Part shown: positions 1 to 7,630 of the stretch, piece by piece
Numbering within the stretch: the first letter of the stretch is position 1
Layout: each line of letters begins with the position of its first letter
Assembly: GCA_021648585.1 (NCBI GenBank)
Contig: JAKISM010000046.1
Location: 1-14,333, forward strand
DNA length: 14,333 bases
DNA from: Devosiaceae bacterium
GTDB lineage: Bacteria > Pseudomonadota > Alphaproteobacteria > Rhizobiales > Devosiaceae
Direction of reading: 5' to 3'
The notes under the pieces: model-generated
Databases searched by the model: none
Told to the model about the DNA's origin: nothing
Seen by the model: the letters and a program-made list of their open reading frames with translations, nothing else
Made by a program: the position numbers and the translations under genes

Positions 1-537
1 AGTTAGCGGCACAACCCTTAAGTTTTCATGGGCTAACATCATAATGGGGAAGGGGACCTGTCCATTCTCTTTGCAAAGGGAAGCTAAAAATTCTGTGTGA
101 CCAGGAAACTTAAACCCTGCATCATAAAGCGCCGATTTTTGTATTGGAGCAGTGACTAGGGCTCTACATAGGCCAGAAATATTATCTTCAACCGCTTTTT
201 CAATCGATTGGATAGTAATTTTTGCTGTTTGCTTATTAATTGTTTTTGGACTATCTGTGAAGTTCTCGCCAATATTAAATATCGGCAAAGAATTAGCAAA
301 ATAAGAACTGGCGTCTTTTGCTAAACACTCAACTATAGCTATTTCTTTACCTAGCTGTTTTGCTCTTTGCCTTATAAGCGACGAGTTTCCATAGACAATG
401 AAGGGTGGTAAGTTCAACTCATTGCGTAGAGAATATAATTCAATAATTAAATCAAGTCCTATACCAGCGGGTTCACCCATAGAAATAGCAATAGGTAGAG
501 GTCTGGAAATAGCAATAGGTAGCGGTTTGTTTTTCAT
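1..537 (-). CDS. pdxA: 4-hydroxythreonine-4-phosphate dehydrogenase PdxA (partial, C-terminus outside window)
   Basis: PdxA oxidises 4-phospho-L-threonine-derived 4-hydroxythreonine-4-phosphate in the DXP-dependent route to pyridoxal phosphate, in the cytoplasm. The 179 codons visible here read open from an ATG at 537 to the left edge. They carry the family hallmarks: MGEPAGIG (residues 20-27), VTAPIQKSALYDAG (128-141) and the substrate-binding GHTEF (146-150, His147-Thr148). The reading ends at LRVVPLT, just before the next conserved metal-ligand histidine expected in the family (E. coli His166), so about half the usual ~330 residues are missing only because of the window edge. The start codon directly follows the surA stop with no gap and has no clear Shine-Dalgarno, which suggests translational coupling. 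The N-terminus is odd: an 8-residue block, PLPIAIS plus a basic residue, occurs twice before MGEPAG through a 24-bp tandem duplication. Family identity is secure; activity cannot be judged from a fragment. Confidence 0.95.
   Translation of the reverse strand, partial: MKNKPLPIAISRPLPIAISMGEPAGIGLDLIIELYSLRNELNLPPFIVYGNSSLIRQRAKQLGKEIAIVECLAKDASSYFANSLPIFNIGENFTDSPKTINKQTAKITIQSIEKAVEDNISGLCRALVTAPIQKSALYDAGFKFPGHTEFLASLCKENGQVPFPIMMLAHENLRVVPLT
482..529. repeat. 24-bp in-frame tandem duplication in pdxA 5' end
   Basis: Positions 482-505 and 506-529 are head-to-tail copies differing at two of 24 positions (22/24 identical). Each copy encodes the PdxA N-terminal beta-strand PLPIAIS plus a Lys or Arg. 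One copy is normal for the family just before (S/T)MGEPAG; the second adds eight residues without shifting the frame. The two substitutions suggest the duplication is not brand new. Confidence 0.93.
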
Positions 538-1464
538 TTAGTGAATTATAATCGAAGCACGATTTTTTAGACGTTTAAGGTAGTCTTCTGTCGCATCTTT
601 TAGTTTCTCGTTGCCTGCTTCTTGACGTAACCCGCTTTTAATGAATGTTAAATCACGAGCAGAAGTTTTTGAGCAAACAGCTAGCATTGAAACGCCTTTT
701 GCAACTACTCTTGGCTTTGTAATGCCACCAGCATTAAGTTTGACTAATTCTTTTGCCAAAGCATCTGGTAGTTGCGTTGCGTGGCGTCTGCCAATATCTA
801 GCACTGCTACATCTCTATAAGAAAGCGAAAGATCAACGGCACTATCGCAACCTTGAAAACTCTTACGATATTGGTTGGCTTGGGATGTTCTTTTTGATTT
901 AGAAATACCTGATCCTTGCGGAATAATGAATAAAACTTCTTTTAGCAGAAAATCATAATTGAGAGTTTCTTTAAGCTCGCTTTCAGCCTTTTCATTCAGC
1001 TCTAAATCTGATATTTGCACACGAGGCATAATAGCTATTTGAGTGACCTCTGACCATGCAACCCCAACACGCAAGCGATCTTTAAGTGTCTTAGCATTTA
1101 CACCATTATCTCGAAGAACTTTATTGAGATTGCTGACGCTTAACTTTAGATTGCGGGCAACATTAAGAAAAGATGCATCAACTTGTTTTTCTGTTACTGT
1201 AATATTTAACCTTTTAGCTTCTTGCATTTTTAGAGCTTCGTCAATTAATTCATCACGAGCCACTTTTAGACGAGCGCTATTAGAGTTTCCGCGTCTCTCA
1301 AGCCGCAATAATCCTGCACGAAAAGATATTTCTTGTTTGCTAATTTGAATACCGTTTACTGTTACTCCCGGCGAAGAAGCAACCGCTGACTGGCTAAGAA
1401 AAGCACTAAAGAATATAAATAGGGTAGTTGTTAAAAATCTTTGAAATGACATTGATGGCCTCAT
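538..1464 (-). CDS. surA: SurA-like periplasmic chaperone / peptidyl-prolyl isomerase
   Basis: SurA escorts unfolded outer-membrane proteins through the periplasm to the BAM complex, and LptD is a known client, which fits its place right after lptD. The 308 residues begin with a signal peptide (hydrophobic FLTTTLFIFFSAFL, likely cleavage after AVAS). A SurA_N helical domain (about 35-150) and one parvulin-like segment (about 165-275) follow; E. coli SurA is longer (428) with two parvulin domains. The segment beginning LLKEVLFIIPQ lacks the SHIL-type histidine of active parvulins, so prolyl isomerase activity is doubtful and a chaperone role is more likely (inference). The start is uncertain: a second Met at codon 5 (ATG at 1452-1450) is preceded by GAGG with 6-nt spacing, whereas the Met at 1464 has only a weak purine stretch. 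Translation may therefore begin at 1452. It lies 42 nt after lptD and 0 nt before pdxA. Confidence 0.88.
   Translation of the reverse strand: MRPSMSFQRFLTTTLFIFFSAFLSQSAVASSPGVTVNGIQISKQEISFRAGLLRLERRGNSNSARLKVARDELIDEALKMQEAKRLNITVTEKQVDASFLNVARNLKLSVSNLNKVLRDNGVNAKTLKDRLRVGVAWSEVTQIAIMPRVQISDLELNEKAESELKETLNYDFLLKEVLFIIPQGSGISKSKRTSQANQYRKSFQGCDSAVDLSLSYRDVAVLDIGRRHATQLPDALAKELVKLNAGGITKPRVVAKGVSMLAVCSKTSARDLTFIKSGLRQEAGNEKLKDATEDYLKRLKNRASIIIH
1459..1462 (-). promoter_or_regulatory. Shine-Dalgarno supporting the downstream surA start
   Basis: GAGG on the minus strand lies 6 nt before the ATG at 1452-1450 and overlaps the first codons of the longer reading frame. It is a better ribosome site than anything before the ATG at 1464, and favours a protein starting MSFQRF. 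Confidence 0.55.
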
Positions 1465-1506
1465 TTTGATGTTTTCTTGATAAATCTACTATCATTACGG
1501 CAAAAG

Positions 1507-3786
1507 TTAGAAGCCGTAACCTTTTCCACTTGGTCCTTTTAAGTTAAAAGTGACTTTATAGGTTTGGTTCGTTGGGTTAATCGGGTTGCCGCCTGCGCTA
1601 TATATACCAGTAATAGAGAAAAATCCATCATCATAACCAATAGTTGCACTATGATTGATAAAGGAATTTGTAGTAATATTCCAACCAGCACCTGCTGTTG
1701 CATACCAATAATCATCTATTGGAACACGAACTGACCCGCCAATATCATGTTTATCTACTAATGAGCCAAGCGCAGGGTTTGCGGCCAAATATGTATAATC
1801 TGAATTAATTTTCCAGCCATCCATAGAAAAAGAAGCAATGGCTGAAAAACTCTCAAGTTTTGAATTGTTTGGATTAATATTTGCCTTAGCACCAACTTTT
1901 ATGTTTTCATTGGGGGAGGCTTCCATGCCGACAACAAAATTGGAACTTGTTAATCCAAGTCCTGTGCTTGTTCCAGCTTGGCTATGATCACCAAAGGCCA
2001 ATGAATTAGTACCACTAAGCATAAATGATTGCCCAGCAACCAAACTTAAATATGATCCGTCTGCAAAATTTGCAAGATATCTTGCACCAACATTTGCTCT
2101 TAGACCTGTTTCTTGCCTATCCGTTCCAGAAAAACGATTAAAGCTAAAGAGATTAGCATCATCAAATATAAAATTTTGAGCGTTGTCGTTCACTATGCCA
2201 ACATTTGTAACATCTGATCCACGATAGACTAATTGTACAATAGGCTCAAAAATATAGTTTGAGCCCATATCATCATAAGCTATTAATGGATAACGAATAT
2301 CAATAGCTGCTATTGGGGTTAAGTTAAATTGTTGTGATGGACTAGGTAAAAGAGCGCTAGAGCCATCATAATAAGCAACATCAGCACGAAGGCCTAAATA
2401 GGGGCTAAACACAAGTCCAGAAGAAGTTTCATATTGATTACTCCAGCCCGCTTCAAGTGTGCCATGCACTTTACTTCCTTCATAACCTAAAATATATGGA
2501 ACGCCATTAACTGTTTTTGTGCTGTCTGATTTCCTGTTTATTCCAAGTAAATCACCAGAAAGAGCTATGCGGCCATTATCTGCTCCAAGATCAAAAACCT
2601 GTTCATAGCGAGCATTAGGAATAGTGTCTGCCTGTTTGTCCTGTACGGCTTGGTTGGCATTTCCTAGCACAATAAAATCTTGCACTCTCACATTTGCATA
2701 AATATCATCGCTTAAATATTGCGCATATATTTCATTTACCGATGATTTTTTGCTTGATAAATCATAATTTGAGAAAAAAGCAGGGTCGGTAAAAGCAGTG
2801 TATGACCAGCCAATTTTCCAATCCTCTTTTGGAATAAATTCCCCTGAAGTTTGAATTGCCCCACGCCAGTCCTTGTCTCCAACTTGTCCAGCAAAAGCGC
2901 TTTTATCAAGCTGATAAAGACCAGAGGCAGTAGCGCTAACCTTGCCCCAATCGCTAAAACGGTGATCAACAGTTACTGAAAGAAGCGGCCCTTGTCTTAC
3001 GGTAATTGCTGGCGTAAAAATAATATCGGTATCTTTACCTGCGGCATAAAAATAGGGTAGCTCTAATTTTAGCCCTATATCTTCGCTATAATAATATGAT
3101 GGCATACGAATGCCATTGGCGCGAGGATTACTTGGATCTGGTAATCTTATCCAAGGAAGCCAAGCGATTGGAACTCCAAGAATTTCAAGAATTGGTTGCT
3201 CTAAATCTAAATTTTCATTTTCCCTGTCGTAAATCATACGTTCAGTTCTAATGCGCCAACCTATTCTTCTTCCCTTTTCATCAATACATGTGCCGCATGG
3301 CGCATAAGTACCGTTTTCAAGTATTGTTGAAGCGTCTTGATTATGATCAACGTCACTAGCGCTAATCATTGCGCCATCAGACGTTACCATTATCATTGAT
3401 TTAAGTACTGCAAGTTTGAAATTACCAGTTAGCTCAATCCTGTCGGCTTTATATTCAGTATTATCAGGGCTTCTTATTACAGCATTACCAATTAAGGTCA
3501 TATCTCTAGTTTTTTGATTAAATTCTAACCTATCAGCAGTTGCAAAATAACCAAGATAAGAAATATCAACTTGACCAGTAGCTATAACTATTCCAGCTGC
3601 ATTTTGTGATAAATAATCAGAAGACAAAGAAACTTGCCCATCTGAAATTACCGGAAGGCGATCAAAAAAACCTTCCGGTAAAAAGCTAGCATTTGCCGAA
3701 AGAGAAAAAGCATAAGTAAAAGCAACCGCTAACCCAAGGGGGCGATAAAAATTCGATAAATTACTCTTTTTGCGGTAATTACTCAC
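1507..3786 (-). CDS. lptD: LPS-assembly outer-membrane protein LptD
   Basis: LptD is the outer-membrane beta-barrel that, with the lipoprotein LptE, inserts lipopolysaccharide into the outer leaflet. The 759-residue product has a signal peptide (about 1-33, hydrophobic LGLAVAFTYAFSLSANA), then an OstA/LptA-like beta-jellyroll (about 50-155: VIATGQVDISY, YKADRIELTG). The LptD domain with GVPIAWLPWIRLPDP (about 204-218) and a long barrel of alternating strands follow. It ends in Phe (GYGF), the usual C-terminal signal of outer-membrane barrels. The only two cysteines are C164 and C167 (APCGTC). The start is GTG (3786-3784) and overlaps the lptG stop by one nucleotide; the correct signal peptide supports it, and no in-frame ATG occurs until after residue 90. 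It is followed 42 nt later by surA, whose product assists its folding. Confidence 0.96.
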   Translation of the reverse strand: MSNYRKKSNLSNFYRPLGLAVAFTYAFSLSANASFLPEGFFDRLPVISDGQVSLSSDYLSQNAAGIVIATGQVDISYLGYFATADRLEFNQKTRDMTLIGNAVIRSPDNTEYKADRIELTGNFKLAVLKSMIMVTSDGAMISASDVDHNQDASTILENGTYAPCGTCIDEKGRRIGWRIRTERMIYDRENENLDLEQPILEILGVPIAWLPWIRLPDPSNPRANGIRMPSYYYSEDIGLKLELPYFYAAGKDTDIIFTPAITVRQGPLLSVTVDHRFSDWGKVSATASGLYQLDKSAFAGQVGDKDWRGAIQTSGEFIPKEDWKIGWSYTAFTDPAFFSNYDLSSKKSSVNEIYAQYLSDDIYANVRVQDFIVLGNANQAVQDKQADTIPNARYEQVFDLGADNGRIALSGDLLGINRKSDSTKTVNGVPYILGYEGSKVHGTLEAGWSNQYETSSGLVFSPYLGLRADVAYYDGSSALLPSPSQQFNLTPIAAIDIRYPLIAYDDMGSNYIFEPIVQLVYRGSDVTNVGIVNDNAQNFIFDDANLFSFNRFSGTDRQETGLRANVGARYLANFADGSYLSLVAGQSFMLSGTNSLAFGDHSQAGTSTGLGLTSSNFVVGMEASPNENIKVGAKANINPNNSKLESFSAIASFSMDGWKINSDYTYLAANPALGSLVDKHDIGGSVRVPIDDYWYATAGAGWNITTNSFINHSATIGYDDGFFSITGIYSAGGNPINPTNQTYKVTFNLKGPSGKGYGF

Positions 3787-4856
3787 TACGCAAACCCATC
3801 TTCTTTATATAATAATATTGTTATACCAATAACAATAGCAATGATTGATGGCCCCCATCCAGCTACTAGTGGGTTTAAAATCCCCGAAGCACCTGCTCTG
3901 TCTGCCATTTCCGTTAAAACAAATACAACAAAGCCCAACACAATACCAGTAAGTATTGCACTAGCATATGAACCATTTCTTTTATAGTTTGAAGAAAATG
4001 CAAAAGCAATTAACAAACTACCAACAAGTAAAAACGGAAAGGCCATTAATTTTGCGTATCGTGTAGCTGCCGCTGCTTGTGCTAATGGGTCAGAAATGCC
4101 AAAAATCAAGGAGTTTTTGAGTTCAAAAAATGTAAAATCGTCAGTTGAAGATAGTTTTAGAACTAATTCAGAAACTGTACTTTTAGTTTCAATATTATAA
4201 TTTTTTATTTTTATAGGTTGTTTGTTTGCAGAAAATAAAAGCACGCCACTTAATTTCCAAACCTTATCACTTAGAATTGCTGATTCTGCAATAATTCTAT
4301 TATATTCATTATTAGCAGCAAAAAACACTGTGACATTTTGTAATATGTTTACTTTAGAGCCGGCTCTTCTACCTTGTACAATATATCTTTTGTCTTGAGA
4401 ATATTGCACTAGCCAAACTTGCTTATCTTTACCGATAGTTGGAGTAGTAGTTAGAGGGGTTGGCATGATTGAGCGATTTATTTGTGTGACTTTTGCGTCT
4501 AAAAATATACTCACGCTATAACTTATAATAATTAAAAATATAATTGGAGCGAATAATATTCGCCAAATTGAAATTTTATTAGATTTTATTATAATAAGTT
4601 CGCGATGAGCCTGTAAGTCTAATATTGCAATAATTGAGCCTATTAATACGGTAATGGGCAATACTTTAATGCTCCATTTAGCAGCTGATGCCAATATTGC
4701 CATAATAGCAACAGATTGTCCTTGAGCTTGCGAAAGCAGTGTAAATCTCCATGTATCAAGAGATTCAGTTAATCCTATAAGCCCATAAAATATCAAAACA
4801 ACTAATGCAATTTTTGAGGCTAAGCGCTTCAATATGTGCCAGTCAATGAGCGTCAT
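3786..4856 (-). CDS. lptG: LPS export permease LptG
   Basis: LptG pairs with LptF to form the inner-membrane permease which, driven by the LptB ATPase, extracts LPS and passes it to LptC and the periplasmic bridge. The 356 residues show the YjgP/YjgQ family layout: an N-terminal amphipathic stretch with TM1 (about 12-32), TM2 (about 50-80) and TM3 (about 98-120), then a periplasmic jellyroll (about 125-255), then TM4-TM6 (about 268-290, 297-318 and 330-350). It is assigned as LptG rather than LptF because it is the downstream member next to lptD, as in related genomes, and has the LIDWHILKRL-type N-terminus. The ATG at 4856 overlaps the lptF stop in an ATGA tetranucleotide and is preceded by AGGG with 7-nt spacing. 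Its stop TAG shares one base with the GTG of lptD, so translation of the three genes is probably coupled. Confidence 0.94.
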   Translation of the reverse strand: MTLIDWHILKRLASKIALVVLIFYGLIGLTESLDTWRFTLLSQAQGQSVAIMAILASAAKWSIKVLPITVLIGSIIAILDLQAHRELIIIKSNKISIWRILFAPIIFLIIISYSVSIFLDAKVTQINRSIMPTPLTTTPTIGKDKQVWLVQYSQDKRYIVQGRRAGSKVNILQNVTVFFAANNEYNRIIAESAILSDKVWKLSGVLLFSANKQPIKIKNYNIETKSTVSELVLKLSSTDDFTFFELKNSLIFGISDPLAQAAAATRYAKLMAFPFLLVGSLLIAFAFSSNYKRNGSYASAILTGIVLGFVVFVLTEMADRAGASGILNPLVAGWGPSIIAIVIGITILLYKEDGFA

Positions 4857-5938
4857 GCCAATACCCTAGAGTTTTTGTTCGACTTGAAAATTCCCTGCCT
4901 TAGAAAAATAATAATAATTGCAAACATTATCAATAATAACCCACTAGTATATGCACCAGTAATAACAGTTTTTTCTAGCACTGACCCTATTGCTCTTTCA
5001 CCTAAACCAATGACTAATACAACGGCTTCAAGAGGAAGAAGGTTTCGTCCTCTCCTTGCATGTGGGTAACTAGCGATTGCACCAACTAAGAGACAAAGCG
5101 CAAGAACACGCAATGTTTCGCTGAAGCGGATATTTAGCTCTTTCCATACTGTAGCTGAAATTTTACCTGCCCTTGTGCCCTCTAAGATTAACTGGAAACT
5201 ACTAGTTTCTTTGATTGTTGTTTGTTTGATATCTGTGCCTATGCGCTTTAAGCTAATCTCATACTTATTAAAGCTGACTTGAGTGAACTGATTATCTTCT
5301 CGCATGAATTGAGCAGTGCCATCAATTAGGCTAATATTATATCCCTCCTCATCATAAATTATTTCAGCTTCGTTTGAAATAAATGTCTTATGTGTTTTAG
5401 GGTCGCGTCTATCATCAGCAAAAAAATTAATAATTTTACCATTCATTGAACGTCCGCCAATAACTATTACTAAATTTGGTGAAATTTCTGAAAACTGGTT
5501 AGGGTTAAGAGTACTGCTTATTAAATTTGCAGCTATTTCTTCATTTAATTTTGTAGAGGTTTTCAAGGAATATGGATTTATAATATTTGCAACTAATGTA
5601 ACGAATATCATGCCACCAAAAATAAACACACCAAGAGCTTGCCAAAGGGAGGCTGTTTTTTTGAGTGAGTGAATAGAGTGAAGCTCACGAGATTGTTGCA
5701 TTGAACGTAGAACGCGTACCAAACCAATAGCCATCGTTATATAAATTAGTGCCATTGCTAGGCTAGGTGTGGTCAAAGATGACTGTAATAATAGTGTAAA
5801 AATACCCTGGCCTTTGGTAGTGATAATATCAAAAAGGCGCAATACTTGCGTGATCCACACTAAAAGGACAACTACTATAAAAAGCGGCAGGGCTTGTAAG
5901 GTGAATTCTTTTGCCAAATATCTGCTTAACTTAGTCAT
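4853..5938 (-). CDS. lptF: LPS export permease LptF
   Basis: LptF is the partner of LptG in the LptB2FG transporter of the inner membrane. The 361 residues begin with the typical LSRYLAKEFTLQ helix, followed by TM1 (about 15-36), TM2 (about 56-76) and TM3 (about 98-120). A periplasmic beta-jellyroll follows (about 125-255), with the NPNQFSEI segment early and YNISLIDGTAQ later. TM4-TM6 are at about 272-292, 300-322 and 328-347. The FNKYEISL strand near 223-230 matches the family's (F/Y)xxYxxxL pattern. It is the first gene of the left-hand minus-strand operon, divergent from pepA. The ATG at 5938 has no strong Shine-Dalgarno; a perfect 10-bp palindrome (GGTGTACACC) lies 8 bp upstream. The stop overlaps the lptG start by 4 nt. 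Confidence 0.94.
   Translation of the reverse strand: MTKLSRYLAKEFTLQALPLFIVVVLLVWITQVLRLFDIITTKGQGIFTLLLQSSLTTPSLAMALIYITMAIGLVRVLRSMQQSRELHSIHSLKKTASLWQALGVFIFGGMIFVTLVANIINPYSLKTSTKLNEEIAANLISSTLNPNQFSEISPNLVIVIGGRSMNGKIINFFADDRRDPKTHKTFISNEAEIIYDEEGYNISLIDGTAQFMREDNQFTQVSFNKYEISLKRIGTDIKQTTIKETSSFQLILEGTRAGKISATVWKELNIRFSETLRVLALCLLVGAIASYPHARRGRNLLPLEAVVLVIGLGERAIGSVLEKTVITGAYTSGLLLIMFAIIIIFLRQGIFKSNKNSRVLA
4864..4867 (-). promoter_or_regulatory. Shine-Dalgarno of lptG
   Basis: AGGG on the minus strand lies inside the last codons of lptF, 7 nt before the lptG ATG. It supports the start at 4856 and independent ribosome entry despite the 4-nt overlap. Confidence 0.55.
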
Positions 5939-5945
5939 ATTTATA

Positions 5946-5955
5946 GGTGTACACC
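5946..5955. promoter_or_regulatory. Perfect 10-bp palindrome upstream of lptF
   Basis: GGTGTACACC is identical to its reverse complement and lies 8 bp from the lptF ATG. It could be part of a repressor or activator site, but I do not recognise a known regulator, and a single 10-bp palindrome can occur by chance. Confidence 0.3.
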
Positions 5956-6064
5956 ATTGTTAAATTAGGTCAATCATAGTTTGAAGGGTTTGACTTATTT
6001 TGAGGTTAACAAGAGGAAATATTAATACAAATATACTTAGTTAAATATTTATAATAATTACTTT

Positions 6065-6069
6065 AGGTG
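6065..6069 (+). promoter_or_regulatory. Shine-Dalgarno of pepA
   Basis: AGGTG lies 4 nt before the ATG at 6074, slightly closer than usual. It supports the chosen start, which also gives a protein of normal M17 length. Confidence 0.5.
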
Positions 6070-6073
6070 TAAA

Positions 6074-7576
6074 ATGAGCCATCAATTAAAGATTAGAACA
6101 AAAGAAATTTCTTCATTTAGTGAGAATTCAAGTGAAACGTACATTTTGCTTGTGCAAAAGGGCGCTGAACTGAATAAAACCGGGCAAGGAATTTGGAATA
6201 GAACAGATTATAATTTTACTAAATTAGCGAAGTCAGAAAATTTTACTGGCGAAAAAGGGCAACTTATCAATTTGCTTGCTCCATCAAAACTAAAAGCTCA
6301 TAGGATTTTAGTGTTTGGTATTGGTAGTAAAGCAGATAAACAAGAAATTGATTATAAAAATATTGGAGGGATTATTGCTAAAACTATCTCCCAATTCCAA
6401 GATAATAGCATTTCTATAATATTTGAAGATGAGAGCGAAAAACAGATTGCTCAGCTTGGAGCAGGGCTTCACCTTCGTCTATATTCATTTGATAAATATA
6501 AGACAAAAAAACCTGAAAATGGTTCAAATAAAAAACCTAATAAAATTAATTATACATTTTTAGTGAATAGTAAAACAGCAGTTAACAAGGCGCTAAAAGA
6601 TGAAATGGCTGTAGTTGAAGGCACTCTAATTGCCCGTGATTTAGTTAATGAGCCATCTAATATGCTTGGACCTGTTGAGTTTTCTAAGGTTTGTTTGAAG
6701 CTTAGCGATTTAGGAATGGATGTAAAAGTCTTAGATGAAAAAGACCTAAAAAAACTAGGAATGGGTGCTTTTTTGGCAGTAGGGCAAGGTTCAAGTCGCC
6801 CCTCTAAAATGGTTGTTATGAGTTGGCTTGGTGGAAAGAAAAATGATGCGCCTATTGTTATAATTGGTAAGGGTGTGGTGTTTGATAGTGGAGGGATTTC
6901 TATTAAACCTGCTAGCTCGATGCAAGATATGAAAGGTGATATGGGCGGAGCGGCTGCCGTTGTTGGCTTGATGAATACTATTGCCTTGCGAAAGAGCAAA
7001 GCTAACATTATTGGGATTGTTGGGCTTTGTGAAAATATGCCTGATGGTGATGCTTATCGTCCAGGTGATATTATAAAATCCATGTCAGGGCAAACCATTG
7101 AAGTTATAAATACGGATGCTGAAGGTCGCTTGGTGTTAGCTGATGTTTTGTGGTACGCACAAGATAAGTTTAAGCCCAAATTTATGGTAAATTTAGCAAC
7201 TCTTACCGGTGCGATTATGGTTGGGTTGGGTACTGAATATGCAGGACTATTTTCAAATGACGATGCTTTGGCAAATGACTTACTTGAGGCAGGGCAAATT
7301 TCTGGTGAAAAATTATGGCGCATGCCCCTAGATAAAGCCTATGATAAAATGATTGACAGTCAATTCGCTGATATGAAGAATACTGGCGGCAGATATGGAG
7401 GGGCAATTACTGCTGCACAATTTTTGCAAAGATTTGTAAATGATGTTCCATGGGCGCATCTTGATATTGCTGGAACAGGCTTTGGTGTTAAGAAATCTAA
7501 TATAAATCAGTCTTGGGCGCCCGGATTTGGAGTTGCATTATTAGATAGTTTCTTGCGTAAGAATTTTGAAAAATAA
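6074..7576 (+). CDS. pepA: Leucyl aminopeptidase (M17 family)
   Basis: This is a cytosolic metallo-aminopeptidase that removes N-terminal residues from peptides using two metal ions. The product is 500 residues, the usual size. The less conserved N-terminal macro-like domain spans about 1-160 and the catalytic domain about 180-495. The signature NTDAEGRL is at 347-353. Metal ligands by family alignment are K266 (GKG), D271 (FDSGG), D289 (MKGDMGG), D348 and E350; the catalytic K278 (SIKPA) and R352 are also present, so the enzyme should be active. One small difference is Gly288 (MKGDMGG), where many M17 enzymes have a bulkier residue. It is the first gene of the plus-strand pair pepA-holC, divergent from lptF. 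Some bacterial PepA proteins also bind DNA in site-specific recombination and transcription; nothing here indicates that role. Confidence 0.97.
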   Translation: MSHQLKIRTKEISSFSENSSETYILLVQKGAELNKTGQGIWNRTDYNFTKLAKSENFTGEKGQLINLLAPSKLKAHRILVFGIGSKADKQEIDYKNIGGIIAKTISQFQDNSISIIFEDESEKQIAQLGAGLHLRLYSFDKYKTKKPENGSNKKPNKINYTFLVNSKTAVNKALKDEMAVVEGTLIARDLVNEPSNMLGPVEFSKVCLKLSDLGMDVKVLDEKDLKKLGMGAFLAVGQGSSRPSKMVVMSWLGGKKNDAPIVIIGKGVVFDSGGISIKPASSMQDMKGDMGGAAAVVGLMNTIALRKSKANIIGIVGLCENMPDGDAYRPGDIIKSMSGQTIEVINTDAEGRLVLADVLWYAQDKFKPKFMVNLATLTGAIMVGLGTEYAGLFSNDDALANDLLEAGQISGEKLWRMPLDKAYDKMIDSQFADMKNTGGRYGGAITAAQFLQRFVNDVPWAHLDIAGTGFGVKKSNINQSWAPGFGVALLDSFLRKNFEK

Positions 7577-7630
7577 GCTTAGCTAAGTGCTAGTTTTATA
7601 TAAGAACAGATATATTAAAGATAAATATTT

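Larger units (their letters stand above)
5939..6073. promoter_or_regulatory. Divergent lptF / pepA intergenic region
   Basis: This 135-bp AT-rich spacer lies between divergent genes, so it must hold the promoter of the lpt operon (minus) and that of pepA (plus). No candidate is convincing. On the plus strand, TTGAGG (6000-6005) lies 17 bp before a poor TAATAC (6023-6028), and a TATACT (6032-6037) has no well-spaced -35. On the minus strand, TATGAT (5978-5973) lacks a matching -35. A perfect palindrome GGTGTACACC sits at 5946-5955. The octamer TAGGTGTA occurs at 5944-5951 and again at 6064-6071 in the same orientation. I see no small gene. Confidence 0.5.

Noticed and set aside
1043..1348. 101-codon plus-strand reading frame opposite surA
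   Set aside because: Arg/Leu-rich shadow translation of a conserved gene with no family match that I recognise.
5990..6037. TTGACT (5990-5995) with TATACT (6032-6037) as the pepA promoter
   Set aside because: The spacing of 36 bp is far outside the usual 16-19 bp; no other pairing was good enough to call a promoter.
6550..7008. 152-codon antisense reading frame inside pepA (and similar long antisense frames in lptD, lptG, trpD, trpG and trpE)
   Set aside because: They mirror the codon pattern of the real genes, show no recognisable domains, and would need dense overlap with conserved enzymes.
7577..7594. Palindrome CTTAGCTAAG and a 4-bp TAGC/GCTA stem followed by GTTTT after pepA, as a terminator
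   Set aside because: The perfect palindrome leaves no loop and the alternative stem is only 4 bp; with holC 54 nt away, cotranscription is more likely.
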